A DNA stretch of 64,000 nucleotides from Bosea sp. RAC05 (GCF_001713455.1 NZ_CP016464.1:4326001-4390000), one strand, 5' to 3'; shown: positions 36,329-47,504, counted from the first letter of the stretch. The notes: a model not told the origin generated them from the letters alone. Numbers and translations: made by a program.

Positions 36329-38239
36329 CTACCCCAGCCCCTTCGCCTTCAGCGCCAGCCCGATCTCGTCCAGCACGGCGGGGTCCTCGATCGTCGCCGG
36401 CATGGCGTAGTCCTCGCCATCGGCGATCTTCTTCATCGTCGCGCGCAGGATCTTGCCGGAGCGCGTCTTGGGCAGCCGCCCGACCGTCAGCGCCAGCCGG
36501 AAGGCGGCAACCGGGCCGATCTTCTCGCGCACCAGCGCCACCAGTTCACGCTCGACCGCGTCGGGGCTCTGGGTGATGCCGGATTTCAGCACCACGAAGC
36601 CGCAGGGCTGCTCGCCCTTGATCGTGTCGCGGATGCCGACGACGGCGCATTCCGCCACCGCCGGATGCGAGGCCAGCACCTCCTCCATGCCGCCCGTCGA
36701 GAGGCGATGGCCGGCGACGTTGATGATGTCGTCGGTGCGCCCCATGATGAAGACGTAGCCGTCGGCGTCGATGAAGCCGGCATCCGAGGTGTTGTAGAAG
36801 CCCGGGAAGGCCGCGAGATAGGATTCGACGAAGCGCTCCTCGGCCTGCCACAGCGTCGGCAGCGCGCAGGGCGGCAGCGGCAGCTTGATCACGATCGCGC
36901 CCATCGTGCCCGCCGGCACCGGCCGCCCGCCCTCGTCGACGCATTGCACGTCGTAGCCCGGCATCGGCACCGTGGGGGAACCCGGCTTCACCGGCAGCAG
37001 TTCCAGCCCGATCGGATTGCCGACGATCGGCGAGCCGGTCTCGGTCTGCCACCAATGGTCGATCACCGGCACCTTCAGGATGTCCTGCGCCCAGACCAGC
37101 GTGTCGGGGTCGGCCCGCTCGCCGGCCAGGAATAGCGCCCGGAACCGCGAAAGGTCATAGGCCGGCAGCAGCGTCGCCTGCGGATCCTCCTTGCGGATCG
37201 CGCGGAAGGCGGTGGGCGCCGTGAACAGCACGACCGCCTTGTGCTCGGCGATCAGCCGCCAGAAGGCGCCGGCATCGGGCGTGCCCACCGGCTTGCCCTC
37301 GTAGAGCACCGAGGTCGCGCCCTGGATCAGCGGCGCGTAGACGATGTAGCTGTGGCCGACGACCCAGCCGACATCCGACGCCGTGATCATCACCTCGCCC
37401 GGCTTCACGCCGTAGAGATTGTCCATCGTCCACTTCAGCGCGACCATGTGGCCGCCATTGTCGCGCACCACGCCCTTGGGCTTACCCGTGGTGCCGGAGG
37501 TGTAGAGGATGTAGAGCGGGTCGGTCGCCGCGACGGGGACACATTCGGCCCGTCGCCCCTGCGCCTTGGCGGCAGCCACCAGCATGCGCCAGTTCTTGTC
37601 GCGGGTGGCGTGCATCGACGCCTCGACCTGCGGCCGCTGCAGGATCAGGCAGGTCTGCGGCTTGTGCGCGGAGAGCTCGATCGCCTGGTCGAGCAGCGGC
37701 TTGTATTCGACGACGCGGCTGGGCTCGATGCCGCAGGTCGCGGCCAGGATGACCTTGGGCGTCGCATCCTCGATGCGCGTCGCCAGTTCCTTGGCCGCGA
37801 AGCCGCCGAACACGACCGAATGCACCGCGCCGATGCGGGCGCAGGCGAGCATGGCGAAGGCCGCCTCCGGCACCATCGGCATGTAGAGAACGACACGGTC
37901 GCCCTTGCCGACGCCGAGATCCTGCAGCACCGCCGCGAGCGCCCCGACCTCGTCGAGCATCTGCGCATAGGTGAAGACGCTCTTGGTGCCGGTGACCGGG
38001 CTGTCATGGATCAGCGCCGGCTGCTCGCCGCGCCCGTCGCGCACATGCCGGTCGAGCGCGTTGAAGCAGGTGTTGCAGGTCGCGTCGGGGAACCAGCGGC
38101 CATAAGCACCCTGGGCGGCGTCGAAGATGCGCTGCGGCGGCGAGATCCAGTCGATCGCCCGGGCGGCCTCCGCCCAGAACCCCTCCGGATCAGCCTGCCA
38201 GCGCCCATAGACCTCGCCGTAGCGGCCCTGCTCCGTCAT
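36329..38239 (-). CDS. prpE: Propionyl-CoA synthetase
   Basis: A 636-residue acyl-CoA synthetase. The ATP loop is YTSGTTGKPKGVVRDNGGH (about 248-266), where RDNGGH is characteristic of PrpE rather than Acs. Further motifs are WWQTETGSP (about 400) and the C-terminal TRSGKILRATMKK (about 590), whose Lys is the adenylation lysine controlled by acetylation in the family. The ATG at 38239 gives the PrpE opening, YGEVYGRWQADPEGFW. It activates propionate (and acetate less well). No methylcitrate genes are adjacent. Confidence 0.93.
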   Translation of the reverse strand: MTEQGRYGEVYGRWQADPEGFWAEAARAIDWISPPQRIFDAAQGAYGRWFPDATCNTCFNALDRHVRDGRGEQPALIHDSPVTGTKSVFTYAQMLDEVGALAAVLQDLGVGKGDRVVLYMPMVPEAAFAMLACARIGAVHSVVFGGFAAKELATRIEDATPKVILAATCGIEPSRVVEYKPLLDQAIELSAHKPQTCLILQRPQVEASMHATRDKNWRMLVAAAKAQGRRAECVPVAATDPLYILYTSGTTGKPKGVVRDNGGHMVALKWTMDNLYGVKPGEVMITASDVGWVVGHSYIVYAPLIQGATSVLYEGKPVGTPDAGAFWRLIAEHKAVVLFTAPTAFRAIRKEDPQATLLPAYDLSRFRALFLAGERADPDTLVWAQDILKVPVIDHWWQTETGSPIVGNPIGLELLPVKPGSPTVPMPGYDVQCVDEGGRPVPAGTMGAIVIKLPLPPCALPTLWQAEERFVESYLAAFPGFYNTSDAGFIDADGYVFIMGRTDDIINVAGHRLSTGGMEEVLASHPAVAECAVVGIRDTIKGEQPCGFVVLKSGITQSPDAVERELVALVREKIGPVAAFRLALTVGRLPKTRSGKILRATMKKIADGEDYAMPATIEDPAVLDEIGLALKAKGLG

Positions 38240-38413
38240 GGCACCCTCCCTTGCTTTTTGTTGTCGCCATCCCTTCACAGAGGCGCGGCGCGCCGTCGAG
38301 AGCGACTTTCGCACATGGCGCCCCTGCGCCCTTGATCTTCTACCGCGCTTCGGGAGATGCCACGGTTGATCTGGCGCAAGCGCCGCCCTTCGCCTTTCGG
38401 ACCCCTCCCGATC

Positions 38414-39175
38414 ATGCTGCTCGACCCCGCCTTCTTCGCCGCCATGGTGCCGGCGGTCATCCTGATGGGACTGTCGAAGGGCGGCTTCTCGGGGCTCGGC
38501 CTGCTGTCGCTGCCGCTGATGGCGCAGGTCGTCTCGCCGGTGACGGCCGCCGCGATCATGCTGCCGGTGCTGATGTCTCAGGATGTCGTCACCGTCTGGT
38601 CCTACCGGCGCGATTTCGACCGCCGCACGCTGGCGACGCTGCTGCCCGGTGCCGCACTCGGCATCTTCGCGGGCTATCTCCTGGCCGCGCGGGTGGCGGA
38701 CGGCGCCGTCGTTCTTGCGGTCGGGCTGATCTCGGTCGTCTTCGCGCTGCGCAATCTCGTCTCCGGCGGCCAGGCGGAGCGGCCGCCGACACGGTCGAAT
38801 TATCCGCAGGGCACGTTCTGGGGCGCGCTCTCGGGCTTCACCAGCATGATCGCCCATGCCGGCGGGCCGCCCTACCAGATCTACACCATGCCGCTGCGGC
38901 TGCCGCCGGCCGTCTTCGTCGGCACCGGCGCGATCTTCTTCGCGCTGATCAACGTCATCAAGGTCTTCCCCTACATCGCGCTCGGCCAGTTCACGACCGC
39001 CAACCTCACGGCGTCGCTGGCGCTGCTGCCGGTCGCCATCGTCTCGACGGTGGCGGGCGTCTGGCTGGTCCGGAAGGTGCCGGTGAAGCGCTTCTACCGG
39101 ATCATCTACAGCCTGCTCCTGCTGGTCGGCCTGAAGCTGACCTATGACGGGCTGAAGGGGCTGCACTGGCTCTGA
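38414..39175 (+). CDS. TauE/SafE-family anion permease 2
   Basis: A 253-residue membrane protein with about eight hydrophobic helices and the family motif LMGLSKGGFSGLGLLSLPLM (about 17-36), plus a second-half repeat ALSGFTSMIAHAGGPPYQIY (about 137-156). It is only distantly similar to the copy at 3758. An upstream ATG (38357) would add 19 basic residues; 38414 is preferred. Transported anion unknown. Confidence 0.85.
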   Translation: MLLDPAFFAAMVPAVILMGLSKGGFSGLGLLSLPLMAQVVSPVTAAAIMLPVLMSQDVVTVWSYRRDFDRRTLATLLPGAALGIFAGYLLAARVADGAVVLAVGLISVVFALRNLVSGGQAERPPTRSNYPQGTFWGALSGFTSMIAHAGGPPYQIYTMPLRLPPAVFVGTGAIFFALINVIKVFPYIALGQFTTANLTASLALLPVAIVSTVAGVWLVRKVPVKRFYRIIYSLLLLVGLKLTYDGLKGLHWL

Positions 39176-39270
39176 CGTGATGCGCCCGTGCCCCCTTGCG
39201 CGATCTCGGCCGAAGGGATGGATTACGGACAAGGCCCGCAGAGGCTAAGCCGAACGGGAGGGGACACCGC

Positions 39271-40899
39271 ATGACGACATCCGCCTACGACACCGATCTC
39301 GACCGCAACCCGGCCAACCACCAGCCGCTGACGCCCCTGCCATTCCTCGAGCGCGCGGCCTCGGTCTTCCCCGACCACATCGCGATCATCCACGGCCCGC
39401 TGCGGCGCTGTTACGCCGAATTCTACGCCCGCTCGCGCCGCCTCGCCTCGGCGCTGGCCCGCCACGGCATCGGCAAGAACGACACGGTGGCCGCCATGCT
39501 GCCCAACACGCCCGCCATGCTGGAATGCCATTACGGCGTGCCGATGTGCGGCGCTGTGCTCAATACGCTCAACACCCGCCTGGACGCCGCAATCATCGCG
39601 TTTTCGCTGGATCATGGCGAGGCCAAGGTCCTGATCACCGACCGGGAGTTCGCGAAGACGATCAAGGAAGCGCTGACGCTGTGCAAGGCCAAGCCCCTGG
39701 TCATCGACTATGACGACCCGGTCTATGACGGCCCCGGCGAGCGGCTCGGAACGGTCGACTACGAGGATTTCATCGCCGCCGGCGACCCCGATTTCGACTG
39801 GGCGATGCCCGCCGACGAATGGGACGCGATCGCGCTGAACTACACCTCCGGCACCACCGGGGACCCCAAGGGCGTGGTCTACCACCATCGCGGCGCCAAT
39901 CTGCTGGCGACCTCGAACATCCTCACCGGGCAGATGGGCCGCCATCCGGTCTATCTCTGGACACTGCCGATGTTTCACTGCAACGGCTGGTGCTTCCCCT
40001 GGTCGATCTCGCTCGTCGCCGGCACCCATGTCTGCCTGCGCCAGGTCCGCGCCAAGGCGATGTACGACGCGCTCGCCGACCATGGCGTGACTCATCTCTG
40101 CGGCGCGCCGATCGTGATGTCGGCCCTGCTCAACGCGCCCGCCGAGGAGCGCCGCGACTTCCCGCAGACGGTCTCCTTCTTCACCGCCGCCGCCCCGCCG
40201 CCGGAGGCCGTGCTCGCCGGCATGAAGCAGGCCGGCTTCGAGGTGACGCATCTCTACGGGCTGACGGAAGTTTATGGCCCGGCCGTCGTCAACGACTGGA
40301 ACCACGCCTGGGACGCGCTGCCGGCGCCCGAGCAGGCGGCGCTGAAGGCGCGCCAGGGCGTGCGCTATCCCGCGCTGGAAGGGCTCGACGTGCTCGACCC
40401 CGAGACGATGCAGCCCGTCCCGCGCGACGGCGCGACGATGGGCGAGGTGATGATGCGCGGCAATGTCGTGATGAAGGGCTATCTCAAGAACGCGAAGTCG
40501 ACGCAGGCCGCCTTCGCGGGCGGCTGGTTCCACACCGGCGATCTCGGCGTGCGCTACCCCGACGGCTACATCCAGCTCAAGGATCGCTCGAAGGACATCA
40601 TCATCTCCGGCGGCGAGAACATCTCCTCGATCGAGGTCGAGGACGCGCTCTACAAGCACCCGGCGATCCAGGCCGCCGCCGTCGTCGCGCGGCCCGACGA
40701 GAAATGGGGCGAGACGCCTTGCGCCTTCGTCGAGCTGAAGCCGGGGAAGACCGCGACGGAAGCCGAGATCATCGCCTGGTGCCGCCAGCACCTCGCCGCA
40801 TTCAAATGCCCGAAGACGGTGGTCTTCACCGAGGTCCCGAAGACCTCGACCGGCAAGATCCAGAAGTTCCGCCTGCGCGAGATGGCGAAGGCGCTCTGA
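39271..40899 (+). CDS. Medium-chain or specialised acyl-CoA ligase
   Basis: A 542-residue AMP-forming synthetase: P-loop-like YTSGTTGDPKGVVYHH (about 191-206), HLYGLTEVYGP (about 328), HTGDLGVRYPDGYIQLKDRSKD (about 423-444) and the C-terminal catalytic lysine in PKTSTGKIQKFRLRE. The composition (WTLPMFHCNGWCFPW) matches the AlkK/DmdB-like group acting on medium-chain acids or methylmercaptopropionate. The substrate is not resolved. An AGGGGAC site precedes the ATG. Confidence 0.9.
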   Translation: MTTSAYDTDLDRNPANHQPLTPLPFLERAASVFPDHIAIIHGPLRRCYAEFYARSRRLASALARHGIGKNDTVAAMLPNTPAMLECHYGVPMCGAVLNTLNTRLDAAIIAFSLDHGEAKVLITDREFAKTIKEALTLCKAKPLVIDYDDPVYDGPGERLGTVDYEDFIAAGDPDFDWAMPADEWDAIALNYTSGTTGDPKGVVYHHRGANLLATSNILTGQMGRHPVYLWTLPMFHCNGWCFPWSISLVAGTHVCLRQVRAKAMYDALADHGVTHLCGAPIVMSALLNAPAEERRDFPQTVSFFTAAAPPPEAVLAGMKQAGFEVTHLYGLTEVYGPAVVNDWNHAWDALPAPEQAALKARQGVRYPALEGLDVLDPETMQPVPRDGATMGEVMMRGNVVMKGYLKNAKSTQAAFAGGWFHTGDLGVRYPDGYIQLKDRSKDIIISGGENISSIEVEDALYKHPAIQAAAVVARPDEKWGETPCAFVELKPGKTATEAEIIAWCRQHLAAFKCPKTVVFTEVPKTSTGKIQKFRLREMAKAL

Positions 40900-40915
40900 G
40901 CGCTGGCCTTCGGTC

Positions 40916-42565
40916 TCACTCGCTCGGCTGAGGCGGGGCAGCCGCGGCGGGCGCGGTCCAGCTGCTCGTCCAGGTTTCGGACAGCGTCCGGCCCCGCGCC
41001 CGCAGGAAGATCCGCATTTCTCCCGTCTGCCCGTCGGGCAGGCTGGCGTCGACGATGGCGCGGAACCCGCCCGCAGCCGGATTGGGCTGCAGGATCCGCG
41101 TCATGACCGAGCCTGCCGTGACGGAGACGGCGAGTTCGACGCGGGCCGGGTCGCCGAGATGATAGGCGAGGTCGCCACCGGCGAAATCGACGATGAAACG
41201 CTTGCTGCCCTGCCCCTGCGCATGCCCGTCCTCGAGGTCGGAGCCGGCGAAGCTGTGCTGCGTCTGCGCATAAGGGTGCAGAGGCCCCGTCGTCGAAAGC
41301 GCCGAGAGGCTGTAGCGGAATTCCGAGGCCTCGCCGACGGGAAGTGGCGCCTCCGGCGTCCAGCAGGCGCCGATGTTGTCGAAGGCCTCGTTGTCGGTCG
41401 GGATCTCGATGAGCTCGATCCGGCCCTTGCCCCACTCGCCCTGCGGCTCGACCCAGTAGCCCGGCCGGGCATGGTAATGCGCTTCGAGGTCCTGGTAGTT
41501 GCCGAAGTCCCGGTCCCGCTGCATCAGGCCGAAGCCGCGCGGATTCTCGTCGACGAAGCTCGCGATGCGCAGCGATCTCGGGTTGCGCAGCGGGCGCCAG
41601 ATCCATTCGCCGCTGCCGGCCTGCATCATCAGCCCGTCGGAATCATGGATCTCGGGCCGGAAGTCGCTGCGCTGGGCGAGGTCGCCCTCCCCCGCCTGGA
41701 ACATCGAGGTCAGCGGCGCGATGCCGATCCGCTCGATCACCTTGCGCGGAACGATCGTGGCGGTGACGTCGACATGCGTCGTTGGCCCGGGGCGGACGAC
41801 ATAGCGATAGGCGCCGGCGACGGAGGGCGAATCGAGCAGCGCGTAGATCACCAGTTCGGTCGCATCGGGCGCGGGCTCCTCGAGCCAGAGCGCCCGCATG
41901 AACGGAAATTCCTCCGGATACGCACCGCCGATGTCGAGGGCGAGCGAGCGGGCCGACAGGCCGTAGCGCTGGCCGCGACCGATCAGCCGGAAATAGCTCG
42001 CTCCGAGGAAGGAGATCACCTCGTCCTGCACCGTCGGATGGTTGAGGGTCGTCGTGACGGCGAAGCCGGCGAAGCCCAGCGAGGGCGAGAGCCCCTTCGG
42101 CACCGGCACCTTGCCGTATTCGAACAGCGCCGTGGTGAAGGGGATCGGCAGCGCCACGCCATTGGCGACGCTGTGGAGCTGCACCGGCTTGTCGTGCAGG
42201 AAGCCGAGATGGAAGGGCAGCAGCCGGAAATCCGATCCACCGTCGCGCCAGAAGGCCTTGTCGCGACGCAAGCGGATCTCGCGGTAGCTGTCATAGCTCA
42301 GTTGCGACAGTGATTCGGGGATCCTGGCCGCATCCGCGTCGAAGGGCCTCTCGCCGAGCTGGCGCGCGCGCTCCACCACATCGGCATAGCCGAAGCTCGC
42401 CTTGGGGGCGCTGGTCGGCGCCTGTCCCGCGGCCGGCAGCGCCGCCAGCATGCCCGTCGAGCCCAGGAGCCCGAGCAGCAGCCGGCGCGACGGTCGTTCG
42501 CCACCCTTCCGCGCCGGAGCGGCTTCGCAGGGCCCGGGCGACTGCGCATCGGGGTTTGGCCGCAT
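40916..42565 (-). CDS. opgD: OpgD/MdoD-like periplasmic glucan biosynthesis protein
   Basis: A 549-residue OpgG/OpgD-family protein. A Tat-like signal (RPSRRLLLGLLGSTGMLAAL, about 25-44) points to OpgD rather than Sec-exported OpgG. The beta-sandwich domain begins at SFGYADVVERARQLGERPF (about 57-75), followed by LPFHLGFLHDKPVQLH and YWVEPQGEWGKGRIELIEIP. It shapes the beta-glucan backbone of osmoregulated periplasmic glucans. The glucosyltransferase opgH is not in the window. Confidence 0.9.
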   Translation of the reverse strand: MRPNPDAQSPGPCEAAPARKGGERPSRRLLLGLLGSTGMLAALPAAGQAPTSAPKASFGYADVVERARQLGERPFDADAARIPESLSQLSYDSYREIRLRRDKAFWRDGGSDFRLLPFHLGFLHDKPVQLHSVANGVALPIPFTTALFEYGKVPVPKGLSPSLGFAGFAVTTTLNHPTVQDEVISFLGASYFRLIGRGQRYGLSARSLALDIGGAYPEEFPFMRALWLEEPAPDATELVIYALLDSPSVAGAYRYVVRPGPTTHVDVTATIVPRKVIERIGIAPLTSMFQAGEGDLAQRSDFRPEIHDSDGLMMQAGSGEWIWRPLRNPRSLRIASFVDENPRGFGLMQRDRDFGNYQDLEAHYHARPGYWVEPQGEWGKGRIELIEIPTDNEAFDNIGACWTPEAPLPVGEASEFRYSLSALSTTGPLHPYAQTQHSFAGSDLEDGHAQGQGSKRFIVDFAGGDLAYHLGDPARVELAVSVTAGSVMTRILQPNPAAGGFRAIVDASLPDGQTGEMRIFLRARGRTLSETWTSSWTAPAAAAPPQPSE

Positions 42566-42650
42566 CGTCTCGTCATCCTGCCTGTGGTACAGCCCCAACA
42601 AGGGCGGCCGGCAGAAGTTCCGGCCCGATGACGCCCGCCGGGCGCGGCCA

Positions 42651-42678
42651 CAAAAAAAGCCGGCCCGCGAGGGCCGGC
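42651..42678 (-). terminator. Rho-independent terminator of the minus-strand DUF465 gene
   Basis: On the minus strand: stem GCCGGCCC / GGGCCGGC with a CGCG-type loop, then TTTTTTTGTGG. It ends the small DUF465 transcript before opgD. Confidence 0.9.
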
Positions 42679-42725
42679 GACGATCTCGACACAACCTCGA
42701 CCGAGCCCGCGGGCTCGACCGGCGC

Positions 42726-42914
42726 TCAATGCAGCGTTCGGTCCGGCATGGTCTGCCGCACGCGCTCGATCTCCTCCTTCAGCAGCAGCTTCTTTCGCTT
42801 CATCTCGACCACGGTGAGAGCGTCGGAAGAGGGGCGGGCCACGGCCTGGGCGATGGCTTCCTCGAGCTGACGATGCTTGCGTTCGAGTTCGACGAGATGG
42901 GTCTGCAGCGACAT
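42726..42914 (-). CDS. DUF465 (YdcH-like) small protein, copy 1
   Basis: A 62-residue helical protein: LVELERKHRQLEEAIAQA (7-24), then VVEMKRKKLLLKEEIERVRQ (36-55), the two-helix DUF465 hairpin. Function unknown in the family. It is divergent from a second DUF465 gene 226 bp away. Confidence 0.88.
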   Translation of the reverse strand: MSLQTHLVELERKHRQLEEAIAQAVARPSSDALTVVEMKRKKLLLKEEIERVRQTMPDRTLH

Positions 42915-43140
42915 CTGGATCCTCCTGATGAGCGGTTGACAGAATCAGTGTGACATAGAGCCGGCTTCGCGTCTGCGGCGGTTTCGTGCTGGGCACGCAT
43001 GACATTCTGTGATCGTCACCAACGCCTTTCCGCTACGTCATGAATGCCACAGGCCGCGAAGGCGCCGGCCGCCCTCGCTCTTGCGGGGCGCCCGGCGTCT
43101 GACCATAGTCGCCGCCAATCGCGGCGATGATGGGACGGCC

Positions 43141-43359
43141 ATGGGATTTGAACTGAGCCCGGAAGAGGTCGAGGCCTTCACCACCGAACTGGCCCGCCTG
43201 CGCGAGGAGCATCGCGACCTCGACAGCGCGATCGATGCGCTGGAGCGCGTCGGCGCGATCAACCAGGTCCAGGTCCAGCGGCTGAAGAAGCGCAAGCTCT
43301 ACCTGAAGGACCGGATCTCGCAGATCGAGGACGCGCTGACCCCCGACATCATCGCCTGA
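43141..43359 (+). CDS. DUF465 (YdcH-like) small protein, copy 2
   Basis: A 72-residue helical hairpin: ELARLREEHRDLDSAIDALE (16-35), then VQVQRLKKRKLYLKDRISQIED (42-63). The basic LKKRKLxLKD centre corresponds to MKRKKLLLKE in copy 1, so the two are diverged paralogues on opposite strands sharing a control region. Confidence 0.88.
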   Translation: MGFELSPEEVEAFTTELARLREEHRDLDSAIDALERVGAINQVQVQRLKKRKLYLKDRISQIEDALTPDIIA

Positions 43360-43380
43360 GCCGCTCGGCAAGCGCCCGTC

Positions 43381-43400
43381 AATCGATTTAAATCGATTTA
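43381..43400. repeat. Tandem 10-bp A/T-rich repeat (AATCGATTTA x2)
   Basis: AATCGATTTA occurs twice in direct tandem and is itself nearly palindromic, so the 20 bp form a dyad. This is striking in GC-rich surroundings. It lies between DUF465 copy 2 and the oxidase subunit gene and could be an operator or bend. Confidence 0.6.
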
Positions 43401-43441
43401 CATGCCCGCTCCGTCCCATTAGAGCCGGGCCGCGCCGACAG

Positions 43442-43465
43442 GAGCCCTGTCGCTGCGGCAGGGCT
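43442..43465 (+). terminator. Hairpin between DUF465 copy 2 and the oxidase subunit gene
   Basis: Stem GAGCCCTG / CAGGGCTC with a 9-nt loop and no U tract. It may be a terminator or a leader structure. Confidence 0.4.
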
Positions 43466-43539
43466 CGATCGGCCCTCCGTTGCCGACCTCCCGCAGGTGC
43501 GCTACAGGCATGCGACGAGCGTTTTCTTGGGATCAGACC

Positions 43540-43839
43540 ATGGCCGATCACGGACACCCCGCCTCCGACATCCCGCAGATGGACTACCGCGAGCATGAGC
43601 GGACCTATCAGGGCTTCGTGCATTTCGCCGAGGTCGGGACGGTCGCCTGCCTCGCCATCGTCGCGGCCCTCGCGGTCGGCGGCACCAAGCACGCCTGGGG
43701 CTTCGCCATCATCGGCACGCTGCTGACGCTGGTCGGCACGGCCGTGGGCATCGCCTCGAAGTCGATCGGCTGGCGCGCGCCGGCGGTTCCCTTCGGGCTG
43801 CTGATGCTGGCGCTGCTGCTCCTGCCCGCCTCGCACTGA
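43540..43839 (+). CDS. aa3-type cytochrome c oxidase subunit IV-like protein
   Basis: A 99-residue protein starting MADHGHPASDIPQMDYREHERTYQGFVHFAE, with the YREHERTYxGF signature of the short bacterial subunit IV. It has two or three hydrophobic segments (VACLAIVAALAVGG, AIIGTLLTLVGTAVG, VPFGLLMLALLLLPA). The C-terminal extension is longer than in the classical subunit (~45 aa). It precedes the transhydrogenase operon by 34 nt, linking respiration and NADPH supply. Confidence 0.85.
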   Translation: MADHGHPASDIPQMDYREHERTYQGFVHFAEVGTVACLAIVAALAVGGTKHAWGFAIIGTLLTLVGTAVGIASKSIGWRAPAVPFGLLMLALLLLPASH

Positions 43840-43873
43840 CCCCCCGCACCCGCGCCCGAGAGGTTCCGCCGCC

Positions 43874-45070
43874 ATGCGCATCGCCGTGCCTGCCGAAACG
43901 CAAGGGGCCGAGACCCGCGTCGCCGTGACGCCGGAGACCGTCCGCAAGTTCAAGGGCCTCGGGGCCGAGGTCGTCGTCGAGACCGGAGCCGGCCTCGCAT
44001 CGGGCATCTCGGACGCCGATTATGAGGCCGCGGGCGCGTCGATCGCCGCCACGGCCGCCGCCGCGCTGGCAGGCGCCGCCATCGTGCTGAAGGTCCGTCG
44101 CCCCGCCGAGAGCGAGATCAAGGGCCTGCCCGCCGGTGCGCTGGTCGTCGCGACGATGGATCCCTATGGCAACGAGGCCGCGCTCGCGGCGCTCGCCAAG
44201 GCCAAGGTTTCCGCCTTCGCGATGGAATTCATGCCCCGCATCACCCGCGCGCAGGTGATGGACGTGCTGTCCTCGCAGGCCAACCTCGCCGGCTACCGCG
44301 CCGTCATCGACGGCGCCGCCGAATATGGCCGCGCCCTGCCGATGATGATGACGGCGGCGGGCACCGTGCCGGCCGCGCGCATCTTCATCATGGGCGTCGG
44401 CGTCGCCGGCCTGCAGGCGATCGCGACCGCGCGGCGCCTCGGCGCCATCGTCACCGCCACCGACGTGCGCCCCGCCACCAAGGAACAGGTCGAATCGCTC
44501 GGCGCCAAGTTCCTCGCCGTCGAGGACGAGGAGTTCAAGCAGGCGCAGACGGCCGGCGGCTACGCCAAGGAAATGTCCAAGGAATATCAGGCCAAGCAGG
44601 CCGAGCTGACGGCGAGCCACATCGCCAAGCAGGACATCGTCATCACCACCGCGCTGATCCCCGGCCGCCCCGCGCCGAAGCTGATCTCGGCCGCCATGGT
44701 CGGGAGCATGAAGGCCGGCTCCGTGATCGTCGATCTCGCGGTCGAGCGCGGCGGCAACTGCGAACTCGCCAAGCCGGGCGAGGTCGTGGTGACGCCCAAC
44801 GGCGTCAAGATCGTCGGCCACCTCAACGTGCCCGGCCGCCTGCCGGCCACCGCCTCGCAGCTCTACGCCAAGAACCTGCTCGCCTTCGTCGAGACGCTGA
44901 TCGACAAGGCCGAGAAGAAGGTCGCGGTGAACTGGGACGACGAGCTGGTCAAGGCCACCGCCCTGACCCGCGACGGCGCCGTGATCCACCCGAATTTCGC
45001 GGCCAAGCCCGCGCCCAAGCCAGAACCAGAGCCCGTGCCGGCCGTCGAGGGGAGCGTCACCAATGGCTAA
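43874..45070 (+). CDS. pntAA: NAD(P) transhydrogenase subunit alpha, part 1 (NAD-binding)
   Basis: A 398-residue soluble domain I of the proton-translocating transhydrogenase, beginning [20 protein letters not shown]. The NAD-binding fold is at [22 protein letters not shown] (about 174-195), and the mobile-loop and dimer motifs [24 protein letters not shown] lie at about 117-140. It reduces NADP with NADH driven by proton flow. The split alpha subunit is typical of Rhodospirillum and relatives. It overlaps the next gene by 8 nt. Confidence 0.95.
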   Translation: MRIAVPAETQGAETRVAVTPETVRKFKGLGAEVVVETGAGLASGISDADYEAAGASIAATAAAALAGAAIVLKVRRPAESEIKGLPAGALVVATMDPYGNEAALAALAKAKVSAFAMEFMPRITRAQVMDVLSSQANLAGYRAVIDGAAEYGRALPMMMTAAGTVPAARIFIMGVGVAGLQAIATARRLGAIVTATDVRPATKEQVESLGAKFLAVEDEEFKQAQTAGGYAKEMSKEYQAKQAELTASHIAKQDIVITTALIPGRPAPKLISAAMVGSMKAGSVIVDLAVERGGNCELAKPGEVVVTPNGVKIVGHLNVPGRLPATASQLYAKNLLAFVETLIDKAEKKVAVNWDDELVKATALTRDGAVIHPNFAAKPAPKPEPEPVPAVEGSVTNG

Positions 45071-45500
45071 TCCGACACCCGAACAGGCCCTCGAGCAGGC
45101 CCGCTCCGTCGCCGCGGCGGCTAGGCAGGCCGCCGATCTCGCCGCCCAGCATGCCGACAGCCTCGCGGCCGGCGCCAGCGCCGCGACGGGCGGCTTCGTC
45201 GATCCCACGGTGTTCCGCCTGGCGATCTTCGTGCTCGCCGTCTTCGTCGGCTACTACGTCGTCTGGTCGGTGACCCCGGCGCTGCACACCCCGCTGATGT
45301 CGGTCACCAACGCGATCTCCTCGGTCATCGTCGTCGGCGCGCTGCTCGCGGTCGGCGTCGAGGCGGCGCCTGCGCTGGGCGACGGCCCGGTCTGGGCCAA
45401 GATCTTCGGCTTCCTCGCGCTGGTCCTCGCCTCGGTCAACATCTTCGGCGGCTTCCTCGTCACCGAGCGGATGTTGTCCATGTACAAGAAGAAGGGCTGA
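45063..45500 (+). CDS. pntAB: NAD(P) transhydrogenase subunit alpha, part 2 (membrane)
   Basis: A 145-residue membrane subunit with an Ala-rich leader and about four hydrophobic segments from 48 to 140 ([58 protein letters not shown]). The [16 protein letters not shown] end is diagnostic. The N-terminus is slightly longer than in other split forms. Confidence 0.94.
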   Translation: MANPTPEQALEQARSVAAAARQAADLAAQHADSLAAGASAATGGFVDPTVFRLAIFVLAVFVGYYVVWSVTPALHTPLMSVTNAISSVIVVGALLAVGVEAAPALGDGPVWAKIFGFLALVLASVNIFGGFLVTERMLSMYKKKG

Positions 45501-45506
45501 GCGCCG

Positions 45507-46913
<1,407 letters not shown>

Positions 46914-46937
46914 GGCGCCCTCGCCCGTCCCGCTGCG

Positions 46938-46966
46938 AAAGGCCGGCCTCGTGCCGGTCTTTTTCG
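46938..46966 (+). terminator. Rho-independent terminator of the pnt operon
   Basis: Stem AAAGGCCGGC / GCCGGTCTTT (one G-U pair) followed by TTTTCGTTT, 25 nt past the pntB stop. Confidence 0.85.
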
Positions 46967-46983
46967 TTTGGAGCCTTGAAACC

Positions 46984-47463
46984 GTGAGCATCACCCTCCG
47001 CCCGATGCGGGACGGCGACCGCGCCGCCGTGACCGGCCTGCTGATGCAGCTCGCCGCCCATGAGGCGCATCTGAGCCCGACGCGCGCCAGCGGCCTCGCC
47101 ACCGCCCAGGCGCTGCTCGAGGCCGACAGCGCGCAGACGCGGGACCACGACGGCGCGCAGTTCGTCGCCGAGCTGGCGGGCGCCTGCATCGGCTATCTCG
47201 CCTTGCGACTCGGCCGCACCGGCCCCTATGTCCATGACGACCTGCGCGACCATGTCCTGATCGAGAACATCGTCGTCGATGCCGGCCAGCGCGGCACCGG
47301 CGTCGGCCAGATCCTGCTGGCGCAGGCGGAGCGCTTCGCCCGCGAGCGCGGATACGGGGCGCTCCAGCTCGGCGCGCTGACCGGCAACGACCCGGCGCTG
47401 CGGGCCTATCGCCGCGCCGGTTTCGAGGCCGTCTCCTACGAGATGCTCAAGCGGCTCGACTGA
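46984..47463 (+). CDS. GNAT-family N-acetyltransferase
   Basis: A 159-residue enzyme with SITLRPMRDGDRAAVTGLL at the start, the acetyl-CoA site IVVDAGQRGTGVGQILLAQA (about 99-118, R/Q-x-x-G-x-G/A), and ALTGNDPALRAYRRAGFEAV near the end. The GTG at 46984 starts just after the pnt terminator; a longer frame would run through that hairpin. Substrate unknown. Confidence 0.87.
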   Translation: MSITLRPMRDGDRAAVTGLLMQLAAHEAHLSPTRASGLATAQALLEADSAQTRDHDGAQFVAELAGACIGYLALRLGRTGPYVHDDLRDHVLIENIVVDAGQRGTGVGQILLAQAERFARERGYGALQLGALTGNDPALRAYRRAGFEAVSYEMLKRLD

Positions 47464-47504
47464 GCGTCGCGCGATCGCCACCTTGCTGGGGGAGAAGCGA
47501 TGCG

